Part shown: piece after piece, positions 36,952 to 46,542 of the stretch
Position numbering within the stretch: position 1 is the stretch's first letter
Layout: each line of letters opens with the position of its first letter
DNA from: Pedobacter cryophilus
GTDB lineage: Bacteria; Bacteroidota; Bacteroidia; Sphingobacteriales; Sphingobacteriaceae
Reading direction: 5' to 3'
NCBI RefSeq assembly: GCF_005116455.1
Contig: NZ_SWBP01000005.1
Location: 62,001-126,000 of the forward strand
DNA length: 64,000 bases
Notes under the pieces: model-generated
The model's database searches: none
Told to the model about the DNA's origin: nothing
The model's input: only the letters and a program-made list of their open reading frames with translations
Position numbers and translations under genes: made by a program

Positions 36952-37349
36952 ACAGAAAACTTTGTTTGAACTTTAGTGTGATTTTAAAAACACCCCATAG
37001 AGTGCAACACTAAGTTGTAAATTATAAAAGCGAAGTCAAGCTCCGGTTTCTAATAATTTATTGCCTTGTTTTTCTTTTCACCAAAAATTGGAAGTTTTTC
37101 GCCAATTTTTTAATGCCCTAACCTTCCCACACTTATAAGTTTGTTAATACAATTATAAACAGCAAGTTCTGTTGAATTTTATTAATAAGCATAAAGTCTA
37201 AACTCTTTTTATTAAGAGGATTGGTTCCCTTTTTTTACGTGTTAAAACGTAAGCACTTTCTTAATGCCGTTAATGTTCAGCAGAAATTGCCACCATAATT
37301 CTCAAGATTAAGGTGTATAGTTAAAAAAACCAATTATTAAACAATTTCT
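36952..37349. other. Non-coding region between HTCS and pectate lyase genes
   Basis: It holds a dyad plus -7 box (37083-37143, entered separately) and about 200 nt of predicted 5' leader. The leader contains small hairpins, including TTACGT / ACGTAA at 37235-37252. No clear terminator for the HTCS gene is seen and no small ORF is supported. Confidence 0.6.
37083..37143 (+). promoter_or_regulatory. Dyad operator plus -7 box upstream of the T9SS pectate lyase (copy A of a conserved block)
   Basis: AAAAATTGG (37083-37091), a 10-nt spacer and CCAATTTTT (37102-37110) form a perfect dyad, followed by the -7 box TAAGTTTG (37136-37143). The preceding bases ACC and the distance from ACCAAAAATTG to the -7 box (56 nt) are identical at copy B (43846-43906). 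A good -33 element is absent, as expected for an activator-dependent promoter. An ACAATTATAAA string lies just downstream in both copies. Confidence 0.65.
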
Positions 37350-40300
37350 ATGAATCTAAAAAATTTACTTTTTAAGTCGGTAAAGTGCATGCTGATTGCT
37401 TTTTTTTTATCAGTTGCTTTTAATCAAGTTCATGCTCAAACCTTAGCTTTTCCGGGGGCAAAAGGTTTTGGTCGCTATGCTCTTGGGGCAAGAGGAGCCG
37501 CTAGTCAGCAAGTATATGTTGTTACTAATTTAAATAATAGTGGCGCTGGTTCTTTTAGAGATGCGGTAAGCCAGCAAGGGCGTATTGTTGTTTTTGCGGT
37601 AAGCGGAATCATCAATCTGGCTACAGATATTGTGGTGCCTCCAAATACTACTATTGCAGGGCAAACTGCGCCGGGTGAGGGCATTGTGCTTTTTGGTAAA
37701 CGGGTAACTTTTTCATCATCAAGCAATACAATAGCTCGTTACATCCGTATCCGCTTAGGGGCAACAGATAATGCAGGTAAAGATGCGTCGGGTATTTCTA
37801 ACGGAGCTAATATCATATTTGATCACATGACATTTACCTGGGGAATGGATGAAGTGTTTTCCATTAATTGGGATAATAAGGGCACAAGTCCAGATAATAT
37901 TACCATCCAAAATTCTATTATTGGGCAGGGCTTACATCGTAACAATCACTCTGCAGGTGGTTTAATGCAGCCCTCAACCGGGAAAATTAGTTTAATAGGT
38001 AATTTATATACCAGTAATAAAACTAGAAACCCTAAAGTAAAAGGCATTAACGAGTTTGTAAATAATGTAGTTTACAATTGGGGAAATGCCAACAGATTAG
38101 GTGATATCATGAACTATGGCTGGAGTGGGGAAGCTTATATTATGGGTGGCGACTCTGAAGGTATTTCTCATGTAAATATCATTAATAACTATTTTATTGG
38201 TGGCCCTAGTACAAACCCATCAACCAGTACTCCATTTAACAGAGGGAACTCTAATTTTAATTTATATGGTGCAGGTAACTATATGGATAATAATAAAGAT
38301 GGCGTTTTAAATGGAACGTTAATTCCTTCAGATTTAACAGGCTATCCAACCGGAGATATCAATAGTTTACAATCTGTAGCTTATGATTATCCGGCAAAGA
38401 ATCCCGTTTTAACGGCTCAACAATCTTATGATTATATATGTGATAGTGTTGGTGCATCTTATCCAAAGCGTGATCAGGTAGATAGCATAATGATTGCCGA
38501 TTTAAGATCAAAAGGTACAAGTGGTATTTACGTTTACCGCGAAACCGATTTGCCTTTTTCTAACGGCGGGGTAGGTAATGTTTTTAGCGCTCCGGCCCCT
38601 TTAGATACTGATAGTGATGGAATGCCCGATGTTTGGGAAGATGCTAACGGGTTAAATAAAAATAATGCAGCAGATGCAGTTACCTATAATATCAATTATC
38701 CAGAGTATTTAAATATAGAGGTTTACATTAATAGCTTAACCAGTATCACTCCGCCAGTATTTATAATTCCACCTTCTAATATCACTTTTAATGCAACATC
38801 GGTAGAATTACCTTCGCCGGCCAGTACCATTGTTGTAAACTGGAATGACAATTCAAACAACGAAAATAATTTTGTAATTGAGCGTTCTTTAAATGGAACT
38901 ACTTTTACCCAAATTGCACAAGTAGGCGCAAATGTGATTACTTATACTGATTTAAATTTGGTGCCAAACACTAAATATTATTATCGCCTAAAAGCAGTTA
39001 ACAGTACAGAATCATCTAGTTACAGTGCGGTATCATCTGTAACCACCCCTCCAATTCCTACAGCACCAACAAAAGCATCAGGGGCAAACCCAATTAACGG
39101 GTTTAATTTTGTTGAATTAAGCAGCGGAAACCTAAGTTTAAAATGGACAGGAAGTAGTAATACCACCACTTACGAAGTTTATTTTGGTACTACAGCCAGT
39201 AATCTTACCAAGCTTGGAGATGTAGCTTATACAGCTGCCCCAACTTATTTGGTGAATGGTTTAGCGTCTGGATCAACTTATTTTTGGCGAATAGATGCCC
39301 TTAACAATAAAGGCAGTGCAACTGGTGATGTTTGGAGTTTTAGAACCATTGCAAATGTTGCGGTAGGTACAGTTGGTTATTGGGCCTTTGATGAAACCTT
39401 ATCAGCAGGAACACAAATTACAGATTCTACAACCTACATCAATCATGGTGTTTTAGGTTTAGATGATGATGATGCTACTATCAGGGTGTTAGGTAAAGTA
39501 AAAAATGCCTTAGATTTTGCTACCGCCCGTACAGATATTTATGTGGTGAGTGTACCCAGTCAGGATCAATTATATCTTGATAAAAGCTCATTTTCTGTTT
39601 CTTTTTGGATGAAGGCAGCATCCGCTTTGTTGCCTACAGGTACAAATAGCTCTTACCTAATGTGTAAAGGATCTATTACTAAAAACACCAATACTGGCGC
39701 TACCGGTAAAAGATTTGATATTGAATTTAAGAGCAGTCAGTTTCGTTTTGCAATTGATGATGATGTCACAAAAAAAGAACTCGCAACAAGCGCTACACCT
39801 TTTTTTACTGGCGATTGGGTACATGTAGTGGTGATGCGAGATGTATCAGACAATAAATTAAAATTGTATTTAAACGGAACCTTATTAACTACTTTAGATG
39901 CAACCGGGGTAACCGGAATTGGAGAAGCAAGTTCTTTGGTTGTAGGTAATATTGGCGAATTAGAGTTTTTAGCCACAACCAATTTGCCGGCTCCTTACAA
40001 AGGGCAATTAGATGAATTAAAGGTTTTTAATTATGCCTTAACACCACAACAGGTATTGTTGCAATACCATACCAGTCCTTTACCTATACAGGCTTATACG
40101 CCTTTTCCTACCAATACTGGCGTTGCTGATGATGCTTTGAAAGCAAATGTAACTTGGGCTGGAGGCATAAATACTACGCACTATAAATTGTATTTAGGTA
40201 CTTCTAGCGGAGTATTAAATTATATAGATGATAGAGATGTAAGTACTCCAAATTATCAGTTCACTAATTTAATTGCCAATACACCTTATTTTTGGAGAGT

Positions 40301-41588
40301 AGACGCCGTTGGTGCAGCGGGTACCACTACCGGCAGCGTTTGGTCTTTCACAACATCGGCTTTTGCTATAGGTATTGTTGCCGATTGGCATTTAGATGCA
40401 ACATCTGGGACAACAATTACAGATCACAGTACTTACGCCAATAGCGGAACAATTGATAATGTAAGCGCATACCAATGGATAGCTGGCAGGTTAAATAATG
40501 GGTTAAACCTGCAAACCATGACCACTGGTTCTACCATAACTATTCCTCATCAAAATCAAATAAAGTTTGATAAAAATTCATTTAGTATTTCTTTTTGGAT
40601 AAAGGCTAATGCGCCCGCATCTGCAAGTACATCTGCCTATGTTTTAAATAAAGGGGCTTTTGCCAGAAATACAAGCACAGGCACTAATGGGCGGTGGTAT
40701 GGGTTGGAATTAAAAAATAACTTGATTTATTTTTCTGTTGATGATGATGTGACTAAAAGCACTGTAAGTTTAAGCAGCGCCAATTTCTTAACCAATGCCT
40801 GGGTACATGTAGTTTTAATTAGAGACTTAGCAACCAATACACTAAAAATTTATAGAGGTGGTACGTTGGCAATTTCAGGTGCTGATAATACAGGCATTAC
40901 AAATGGAATAGGAAATACCGACCCATTATTATTTGCAAATGCATCTGGCTTAACAGCTCCTTTTACGGGAGCTTTAGATGAGATAAAAATTTATAATTAT
41001 GCTTTAACTCCTTCAGAAATAACCACTTTATCAACAGGGGCGGTTTTGCCTGTAAGTTTATCATCTTATACCGCTAATGAAGATGGAAACAGCGTACGAT
41101 TAAACTGGACAACACTTTCTGAGCAAAATAATAACCATTTTTTGATAGAAAAATCTATCGACGGGGTGAGTTTTAACGCCATTGCAAATTTAAAAGGCAA
41201 GGGCACAACAAATGAGGTGTCTAATTATGTGGCTTATGATAAGCATCCATTTAATGGGAATAATTACTACCGTTTGCAGCAATATGATAATGATGGTGCT
41301 ATAAAAAACCTAGGTATTAAAGTAGTGAAATTTGGCATCACCAACCAAGATGTACTTATTTATCCAAACCCAACCCTACAACGCATTCATATAAAAATGC
41401 CTACCCATATTGAAACAGCAAATGTTACTATCAGAAATTTAAATGGCGCTCAAGTCTATCAAAATATCATAAATGTGCAAAACCAATTATTGATGATTGA
41501 TTTAGAGAATAAACCAAGTTCGGGAATTTATTTATTAGAAATTAATGCATTAGGGTTTACTAAAAGCGCAAAAATCATTGTAAAATAA
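37350..41588 (+). CDS. T9SS-exported multidomain pectate lyase (PL1-like) with duplicated FN3-LamG units
   Basis: This 1412-residue protein has a signal peptide (CMLIAFFLSVAFNQVHAQ). The N-terminal beta-helix lyase (about 32-400) has AFPGAKGFGRYALGARG, VTNLNNSGAGSFRDAV, TTIAGQTAPGEGI, IIFDHMTFTWGMDE and NEFVNNVVYNWG. A calcium-type DTDSDGMPDVWED repeat sits near 417-430 and an FN3 domain at about 474-573. A pair of FN3-like plus LamG units follows (about 596-915 and 934-1225), related to each other. The end (about 1330-1412) is a type IX sorting domain (YPNPTLQRIHI, SGIYLLEI, SAKIIVK). Family knowledge: such enzymes cleave polygalacturonate by beta-elimination, and the sorting domain implies surface attachment or secretion. 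Its promoter carries the conserved dyad. The next gene is 108 bases downstream and probably co-transcribed. Confidence 0.88.
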   Translation: MNLKNLLFKSVKCMLIAFFLSVAFNQVHAQTLAFPGAKGFGRYALGARGAASQQVYVVTNLNNSGAGSFRDAVSQQGRIVVFAVSGIINLATDIVVPPNTTIAGQTAPGEGIVLFGKRVTFSSSSNTIARYIRIRLGATDNAGKDASGISNGANIIFDHMTFTWGMDEVFSINWDNKGTSPDNITIQNSIIGQGLHRNNHSAGGLMQPSTGKISLIGNLYTSNKTRNPKVKGINEFVNNVVYNWGNANRLGDIMNYGWSGEAYIMGGDSEGISHVNIINNYFIGGPSTNPSTSTPFNRGNSNFNLYGAGNYMDNNKDGVLNGTLIPSDLTGYPTGDINSLQSVAYDYPAKNPVLTAQQSYDYICDSVGASYPKRDQVDSIMIADLRSKGTSGIYVYRETDLPFSNGGVGNVFSAPAPLDTDSDGMPDVWEDANGLNKNNAADAVTYNINYPEYLNIEVYINSLTSITPPVFIIPPSNITFNATSVELPSPASTIVVNWNDNSNNENNFVIERSLNGTTFTQIAQVGANVITYTDLNLVPNTKYYYRLKAVNSTESSSYSAVSSVTTPPIPTAPTKASGANPINGFNFVELSSGNLSLKWTGSSNTTTYEVYFGTTASNLTKLGDVAYTAAPTYLVNGLASGSTYFWRIDALNNKGSATGDVWSFRTIANVAVGTVGYWAFDETLSAGTQITDSTTYINHGVLGLDDDDATIRVLGKVKNALDFATARTDIYVVSVPSQDQLYLDKSSFSVSFWMKAASALLPTGTNSSYLMCKGSITKNTNTGATGKRFDIEFKSSQFRFAIDDDVTKKELATSATPFFTGDWVHVVVMRDVSDNKLKLYLNGTLLTTLDATGVTGIGEASSLVVGNIGELEFLATTNLPAPYKGQLDELKVFNYALTPQQVLLQYHTSPLPIQAYTPFPTNTGVADDALKANVTWAGGINTTHYKLYLGTSSGVLNYIDDRDVSTPNYQFTNLIANTPYFWRVDAVGAAGTTTGSVWSFTTSAFAIGIVADWHLDATSGTTITDHSTYANSGTIDNVSAYQWIAGRLNNGLNLQTMTTGSTITIPHQNQIKFDKNSFSISFWIKANAPASASTSAYVLNKGAFARNTSTGTNGRWYGLELKNNLIYFSVDDDVTKSTVSLSSANFLTNAWVHVVLIRDLATNTLKIYRGGTLAISGADNTGITNGIGNTDPLLFANASGLTAPFTGALDEIKIYNYALTPSEITTLSTGAVLPVSLSSYTANEDGNSVRLNWTTLSEQNNNHFLIEKSIDGVSFNAIANLKGKGTTNEVSNYVAYDKHPFNGNNYYRLQQYDNDGAIKNLGIKVVKFGITNQDVLIYPNPTLQRIHIKMPTHIETANVTIRNLNGAQVYQNIINVQNQLLMIDLENKPSSGIYLLEINALGFTKSAKIIVK
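39135..41025 (+). repeat. Internal tandem duplication (FN3-like + LamG) within the pectate lyase gene
   Basis: Unit 1 (about 39135-40080) and unit 2 (about 40150-41025) encode the same order of motifs: TTYEVYFGT / THYKLYLGT, YFWRIDA / YFWRVDA, VWSFRT / VWSFTT, FSVSFWMKA / FSISFWIKA, DDDVTK in both, WVHVVVMRD / WVHVVLIRD, and LDELKVFNYALTP / LDEIKIYNYALTP. LamG folds often bind glycans. Boundaries are approximate. Confidence 0.8.
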
Positions 41589-41696
41589 TAATTAATGTAA
41601 GGCTTGTTCCTTGTGCTTCTTATAACTCAATTAAAGGGAAGTGAAAAATACAAGCTTTTAAATCACCAATTCTAAACCTTTAAATAATATTAAAAC

Positions 41697-43625
41697 ATGA
41701 AAAAAAACTTACTTAAGATTTGCTTAATCTTTTTTACAGTAGCAATGGTAACAACTACTTCAAAGGCTCAAAACAACGGAGATTTTAGAAGTGTGACTAG
41801 TGGTGGTTGGGCAACTTTAGCAACTTGGGAAACCTATGATGTTGCAACTACTTCTTGGATTCCTGCAATAGCTGTACCAACCAATGGAAATAATGTTACT
41901 GTATTAAACACACATATTATTACTCTTGATGGCACAAAAGGGGTGAATAAACTAACTATTGATGCCGGAGCGGTTGTAAAATCAGCAGGCGGAACTATAA
42001 GAAATGTAAGGGTTCAGGAGTCAATTATTAATAATGGTTCTTTTGGTGCATCAGGCTCTAATGAACGGTTAAGCATAGAAGGCTATGCTGTAAATGGAAC
42101 AATAACTATAACAGGGACAGGTGTTTATTTGGTGAGTTTAATTCGCAACAATGGGATTTCTCAAAATGTTGATTTTGTTATTGATGCTGATTTAAATGTA
42201 AGCTCATATATTTCTGGCCCATATACGCTAAGTTCTGGAACATCTAATTCTGCATCTCAGGGTGATGACAATGTAAACATTATTATAAATGCAGGTAAAA
42301 CGGTTACTTGCGGAAGCTCTTCTTATCTTCATGCACCAAGTGGAAATACAACCATTACTACAGATTTTTATGGGAGTTATACTTATACCATTAATGGAAC
42401 TTTAGATATGACAACTTCTACAACTTCTTGTGTGGTAGCTCATAATACAATTGGTTCTGTTACAATTAATGTAAATGGAACTTGGAAAATGGGTTCTGCT
42501 TTAAGAACAGCTTCAGCCTTTGCTACTATGCCAGTAGGTATTGCAGCTTTTAATTTAGGTACAAATGGGGTGATTGATGCAAGTTTAAATGCTGCGGGTA
42601 CAAATTTGGTAATGACTAATAGCACCAGTGGTTTATATACATTTTTTAATATTACCGGTAACGGCATTCTAAAACAAAATCCAAGTAAGCATTCGTCTCA
42701 AGGGATATTTAGAGTAGGAACGGCTAATTTTTATTCTCCAGTTACCATTGGAGCAGTAGCAGCTCCAAATGCAGTTTATGCTGTTAATGTTTCGGCAGTT
42801 CCCGATGGTACAAAAAAAGTGGTGAATAGGGTTTGGGATATTTCATCGCCTACTACCGTTGCCGATTTAAATTTAACTTTTGGAGCAGTTGCAGGTATTG
42901 AAAAAAATGGGTTTAATATTACTCCTGATCCTGTTTTGGTTTACAATTGGTTAGGTGCTGCTTGGGGTGCAGGAACAACTGCTACAGCTGCCGGAAGTGG
43001 TACTGTAGCCGATCCGCATACAGCAGCAATAACTTTAGTAAACACCTTAGGTAAATTTAGTGTGGCTAATGAAGAGCCTATAGTTTTACCATTAAAATTT
43101 ATTGCTTTTACGGCTAAAGCAAATGTTGCCGGCAACCAAGCATTGCTAAATTGGACAACTGCAGAAGAAAAGAATACCTTAGATTTTGTAATTGAAAAAA
43201 GTATTGATGGGGTTGTTTTTAGCTCTATCGGGATAGTTGGAGCCAAAAACGCTTCAGGTATTCATCCCTATAATTTTATAGATAATGCTGTAAATAGTGG
43301 TGTTTCTTATTATCGCATTAACCAAAGAGATTTAGATGGTAAATCTGCTATTTCTAAAGTGGTTTTTGTAAATATTAAAAGTCAGATTGCAATAAGTGCC
43401 TATCCAAATCCTGTGGTTAATGAACTTTATATCTCTCATCCATTAACTTCAAAAGAAGGTCAAATTGTGGTTTATGATTTAGCAGGTAAGAAAATTGCCA
43501 ATCAAAAAATCATTTCGGGAACAGCCTTGTCTACTGTAAAGGTATCTCAATTAGTTCCTGCTATATATCTTTTAGAGGTAAATACAGGTTCAGATACCGT
43601 AAGAAAGCGCTTCATTAAAGAGTAA
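41697..43625 (+). CDS. T9SS-exported beta-rich protein of unknown function
   Basis: This 642-residue protein has a signal peptide (CLIFFTVAMVTTTSKAQ). The N-terminal half is rich in N, G, T and V with repeating short strands (NNVTVLNTHIITLDG, GTIRNVRVQESIINNGSFG, SVTINVNGTWKMGS), suggesting a parallel beta-helix similar to G8-type or lyase-like folds; I see no catalytic motif I can name. The last 200 residues (VLPLKFIAFTAKA to the end) match the end of the pectate lyase upstream, including IEKSIDGVxF, YYRINQRDLDGK and the type IX sorting domain (YPNPVVNELYI, AIYLLEV). It is probably surface-displayed and co-expressed with the lyase. It could be a new pectin-active enzyme or a binding protein. 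Confidence 0.75.
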   Translation: MKKNLLKICLIFFTVAMVTTTSKAQNNGDFRSVTSGGWATLATWETYDVATTSWIPAIAVPTNGNNVTVLNTHIITLDGTKGVNKLTIDAGAVVKSAGGTIRNVRVQESIINNGSFGASGSNERLSIEGYAVNGTITITGTGVYLVSLIRNNGISQNVDFVIDADLNVSSYISGPYTLSSGTSNSASQGDDNVNIIINAGKTVTCGSSSYLHAPSGNTTITTDFYGSYTYTINGTLDMTTSTTSCVVAHNTIGSVTINVNGTWKMGSALRTASAFATMPVGIAAFNLGTNGVIDASLNAAGTNLVMTNSTSGLYTFFNITGNGILKQNPSKHSSQGIFRVGTANFYSPVTIGAVAAPNAVYAVNVSAVPDGTKKVVNRVWDISSPTTVADLNLTFGAVAGIEKNGFNITPDPVLVYNWLGAAWGAGTTATAAGSGTVADPHTAAITLVNTLGKFSVANEEPIVLPLKFIAFTAKANVAGNQALLNWTTAEEKNTLDFVIEKSIDGVVFSSIGIVGAKNASGIHPYNFIDNAVNSGVSYYRINQRDLDGKSAISKVVFVNIKSQIAISAYPNPVVNELYISHPLTSKEGQIVVYDLAGKKIANQKIISGTALSTVKVSQLVPAIYLLEVNTGSDTVRKRFIKE

Positions 43626-43640
43626 ATAATTTAAATATTC

Positions 43641-43699
43641 AAAAGCATTTTACTATCAAAGTTTATAAAACAGAGATTGGTAAAATGCTTTTTGTTTTT
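43641..43699 (+). terminator. Intrinsic terminator after the T9SS operon
   Basis: Arms AAAAGCATTTTAC (43641-43653) and GTAAAATGCTTTT (43680-43692) pair perfectly over 13 bp with a 26-nt loop, followed by TGTTTTTT. It separates the lyase operon from the cassette 2 promoter. Confidence 0.75.
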
Positions 43700-43845
43700 T
43701 GCTCAATAGCTCATTTAGTTTGACGCTTATTTCACTTATCAGTAATCAAACCGAATTACTTTATTTTTTAGTATCAAAAAATGATTTTATCAAAAGCATA
43801 AAATATAAGAACGCCTATAATACTTCATTTAAAAGCTTTTTTACC

Positions 43846-43906
43846 AAAAATTGAAAGCATTTGGTCAATTTTTTAAAGCAATTTTTTACAGAGAAAGGTA
43901 CGTTTG
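43846..43906 (+). promoter_or_regulatory. Dyad operator plus -7 box upstream of cassette 2 (copy B of the conserved block)
   Basis: AAAAATTGA (43846-43854), a 10-nt spacer and TCAATTTTT (43865-43873) form a perfect dyad, then TACGTTTG (43899-43906). Compared with copy A, the last base of the left arm and first base of the right arm are both changed (GG/CC to GA/TC), which keeps the dyad intact. Spacing from ACCAAAAATTG to the -7 box is 56 nt in both. The predicted start is near 43912, giving a leader of about 300 nt before ATG 44212. Confidence 0.65.
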
Positions 43907-43911
43907 TTTCA

Positions 43912-44211
43912 CAATTATAAATCAGTAAGTCTAAAAAATTACTGCAACCAAAAAAGCTAGGTATTAAAAACAGTTAAAGGGCGGTTATTCCGCTTTTCTA
44001 CTTGCTTTTAGGAATGTTAATTTTTTAAAATTTAACCAAACCAAAATTATAAAATGAAGAATTCAGTAATTAAAAGCTTTTGGCTTTTGTGCAATTTAAA
44101 AATTACTACAATTCTCATTTATAATAGCAAAGATATTATCAAATAATTATCGGGCTTTTATAATCCTTTTTGATAAAGCCCAACAACCAATTTTTACAAT
44201 TAGACGAAACT
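43912..44211 (+). promoter_or_regulatory. Long structured 5' leader of cassette 2
   Basis: About 300 nt without a supported gene. It contains a long imperfect hairpin with arms 44046-44071 and 44101-44125 (ATTATAAA and AGTAATT ends conserved, with small bulges) and a short stem GGGCTTT (44152-44158) / AAAGCCC (44175-44181) 31 bases before the ATG. Neither is followed by a T-run, so these are not obvious terminators. A translational or stability role is possible; no known riboswitch is recognised. Confidence 0.4.
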
Positions 44212-46515
44212 ATGAGTAGAATTTCAAAAGTTTATTATCTAATCCTGCTTTCAGCCATAATATTATCGGGCTGTAAAAAAGAAATTAGTAGTTTTTATGA
44301 TCGTCCAGAAAATTTAGGGCCTCCCATTTATCAGCAATTAGAATCTCGTGGCAATTTTAAGCACTTATTAGCTGCAATAGATAAAGCAGGGTACAAAGAG
44401 ATTTTAGGAGGCACCGGATGGTGGACATTTTTTGCACCTACAGATTTAGCTTTTGAAAAGTTTTATCAAGCCAATAATATAAATGGTGATAGTGGTTTGT
44501 CTGATTCTTTAGCCACCGCAATAGTAAAATATTCTTTGGTTTATAATTCTTACAGAGATGATCAGTTGAGTACTTTTCAATCTGCCGATGGTTTAGATAT
44601 TAATTCCGGTTTAGCCTTTAAACGTAAAACAGCTTATTATGATTGGGTTCAAGAAAAAGGTGATGCAAACCATCGCAAAATTATTGCTACCAATCGTAAT
44701 GTTTCTACAGCCAGAAGCGGCAATGTAACTACCAATGTTTCTAATTACATAGATGGAGACAATAACAATAAATACATTCCATACTTCACTTCTTTATTTT
44801 TATCAACCAATAACCTTACCTCGACAGATTATAAAGCATTTTATCCTGATGCTAATTATACTGGTTTTAATGTGTTAGATGCCGCTGTAGATGAGAATAA
44901 TAAAAATATTGCGGCAGAAAATGGGATGATACATGTGATTGATAAAGTGATTTTACCCTTACCAAATTTAGATCAATATATCAAATCTCAGGCGGCTTAC
45001 AGTGATTTTGCCAAGCTCCTAGATTCTTTAAAATATTATTCTGCTAATGCTTACATCACCAATAAATATAGAATCGCAACAGGTAGTAACGATTCTGTAT
45101 ATGTAAAAGCCTATAGTGGTCAACTGGCTTTTTCACCAAATAATGAGCATTACCAAGTGCCAGGTCTTACTTCTTTTTCTAATACGCTTTCTCAAAGGCA
45201 AAGTTATAGCATGTTAGCCCCAACCAATGCGGCTTTGCAAGCCTACAGAGCTAAAATTTTAAAAAAATATGGCAATACTTTCTTTGGTACAACTCCTTTA
45301 AGTATTCTAATAGATTTTCTAAACTCACATTTATGGGGAGAAGCTTTATGGCCTAGTCAGTTTAAAACAAAAGAGAATTATTCTTTAGAAAACACAACCT
45401 TAGAGCTATCTAACGCTTCGGATAAGAAAATACTTAGTAACGGAATTTTTTATGGTGTTGATAAAGCAAATGAGGCTAATGTTTTTAGAACCGTTTTTGG
45501 AGTACCCTACCTAGATCCCGCAACCAGTTTAACCCACTTAGGGTTTAATGATTTATCTACCGGAATAAAAGCATACGTTATACAGCCAGGCGTAAGACAA
45601 ACCATATTAGTAATGCCAAATTCTGTTTTGCAAAGTGCAGGTTGGCGATATAACGAATCTAGTGCAGGCTCATCAACAACGGTTTGGGGTTATAAATCAC
45701 CAACAGCAACCAGTTATTCTCATGGTTTAATTTATCGTGAAAATATTTTAAGAATGTTTTCTACAGGTATTTTATTAACCCCTTCGGCAGAACTTAATAG
45801 TTTTGCTGGCGTTGGAGGCATTATAGAAACCAAAAGTGGAGATTACATTAAATATAAAAATGGTAAAATTCAAACCAGCGGTACTATAGAAACAGGTGTT
45901 GATATTAATGTAAGCTCACCAGATTTTTCCTCTATAAACGGCAATGTTTTTTATTTAGATAAAACGCTTTCTTTTACCGAGAAAAATGTAGGGCAACAAA
46001 TAGAGAATTTAAAAGATCTTTATCCAAGCAGTTATGCCTCATTTTATTGGTTTTTATTTAACGGAGGGCCATCTATTTATAATAAAACATCTAAAGCTAT
46101 TTCTGGTGTAAACACCGGTACCGATAATAAATATACCATACTGGTGCCTGATAACGCAGCAATTGCACAAGCAATAAAAGATGGTTTACTACCCGGAAAT
46201 GTAACTACAGGAGCACTACCAACCTCAGCACCTACCAACCAGGTTCAGCTAGATCTTATTCGCAAATTTATTTTATACCATATTATACAAAGTGAATCTA
46301 TCGCTTCTGATGGTAAAAAGTCTGATAATTTTATCACCATGCTGCAAACCGAAACCGGTGGTGTAACGCTGCTAAATGTTTTAAACCAACCTGGAAACTT
46401 ATTAATTACGGATAAAAAAATGCGTACAGCAACAGTTAAAGAGAACGAAAGCAACCAGTTAGGAAACCGTTCTATTATACATTCTATTAATAAATACCTC
46501 AACTATAACAATTAA
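44212..46515 (+). CDS. Multi-FAS1 (fasciclin-domain) surface lipoprotein (cassette 2, first gene)
   Basis: I start at ATG 44212 because it begins a lipoprotein signal peptide (KVYYLILLSAIILSGC, then KKE); the frame reaches a TTG at 44170 that would add only polar residues. The protein is 767 residues with four FAS1-like units: FFAPTDLAFEKF to AENGMIHVIDKVILP (about 40-265), YSMLAPTNAALQ to LSNGIFYGVDK (to about 430), TILVMPNSVL to NGNVFYLDKTL (to about 600), and YTILVPDNAAIA to RSIIHSINKYL (to the end). No enzyme motif is present. It is homologous to the truncated first gene of cassette 1, which supplies the missing N-terminus by comparison. It is followed 27 bases later by SusC-A. Its position as the first gene behind a regulated promoter suggests an abundant surface protein; the ligand is unknown. 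Confidence 0.85.
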   Translation: MSRISKVYYLILLSAIILSGCKKEISSFYDRPENLGPPIYQQLESRGNFKHLLAAIDKAGYKEILGGTGWWTFFAPTDLAFEKFYQANNINGDSGLSDSLATAIVKYSLVYNSYRDDQLSTFQSADGLDINSGLAFKRKTAYYDWVQEKGDANHRKIIATNRNVSTARSGNVTTNVSNYIDGDNNNKYIPYFTSLFLSTNNLTSTDYKAFYPDANYTGFNVLDAAVDENNKNIAAENGMIHVIDKVILPLPNLDQYIKSQAAYSDFAKLLDSLKYYSANAYITNKYRIATGSNDSVYVKAYSGQLAFSPNNEHYQVPGLTSFSNTLSQRQSYSMLAPTNAALQAYRAKILKKYGNTFFGTTPLSILIDFLNSHLWGEALWPSQFKTKENYSLENTTLELSNASDKKILSNGIFYGVDKANEANVFRTVFGVPYLDPATSLTHLGFNDLSTGIKAYVIQPGVRQTILVMPNSVLQSAGWRYNESSAGSSTTVWGYKSPTATSYSHGLIYRENILRMFSTGILLTPSAELNSFAGVGGIIETKSGDYIKYKNGKIQTSGTIETGVDINVSSPDFSSINGNVFYLDKTLSFTEKNVGQQIENLKDLYPSSYASFYWFLFNGGPSIYNKTSKAISGVNTGTDNKYTILVPDNAAIAQAIKDGLLPGNVTTGALPTSAPTNQVQLDLIRKFILYHIIQSESIASDGKKSDNFITMLQTETGGVTLLNVLNQPGNLLITDKKMRTATVKENESNQLGNRSIIHSINKYLNYNN

Positions 46516-46542
46516 TAAGCTATTGAGCCGAATATCATAAAC

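Noticed and set aside
44170..44211. TTG start for the cassette 2 multi-FAS1 protein
   Set aside because: The lipoprotein signal begins at ATG 44212; the added residues are polar and the TTG lies inside the GGGCTTT/AAAGCCC stem-loop.
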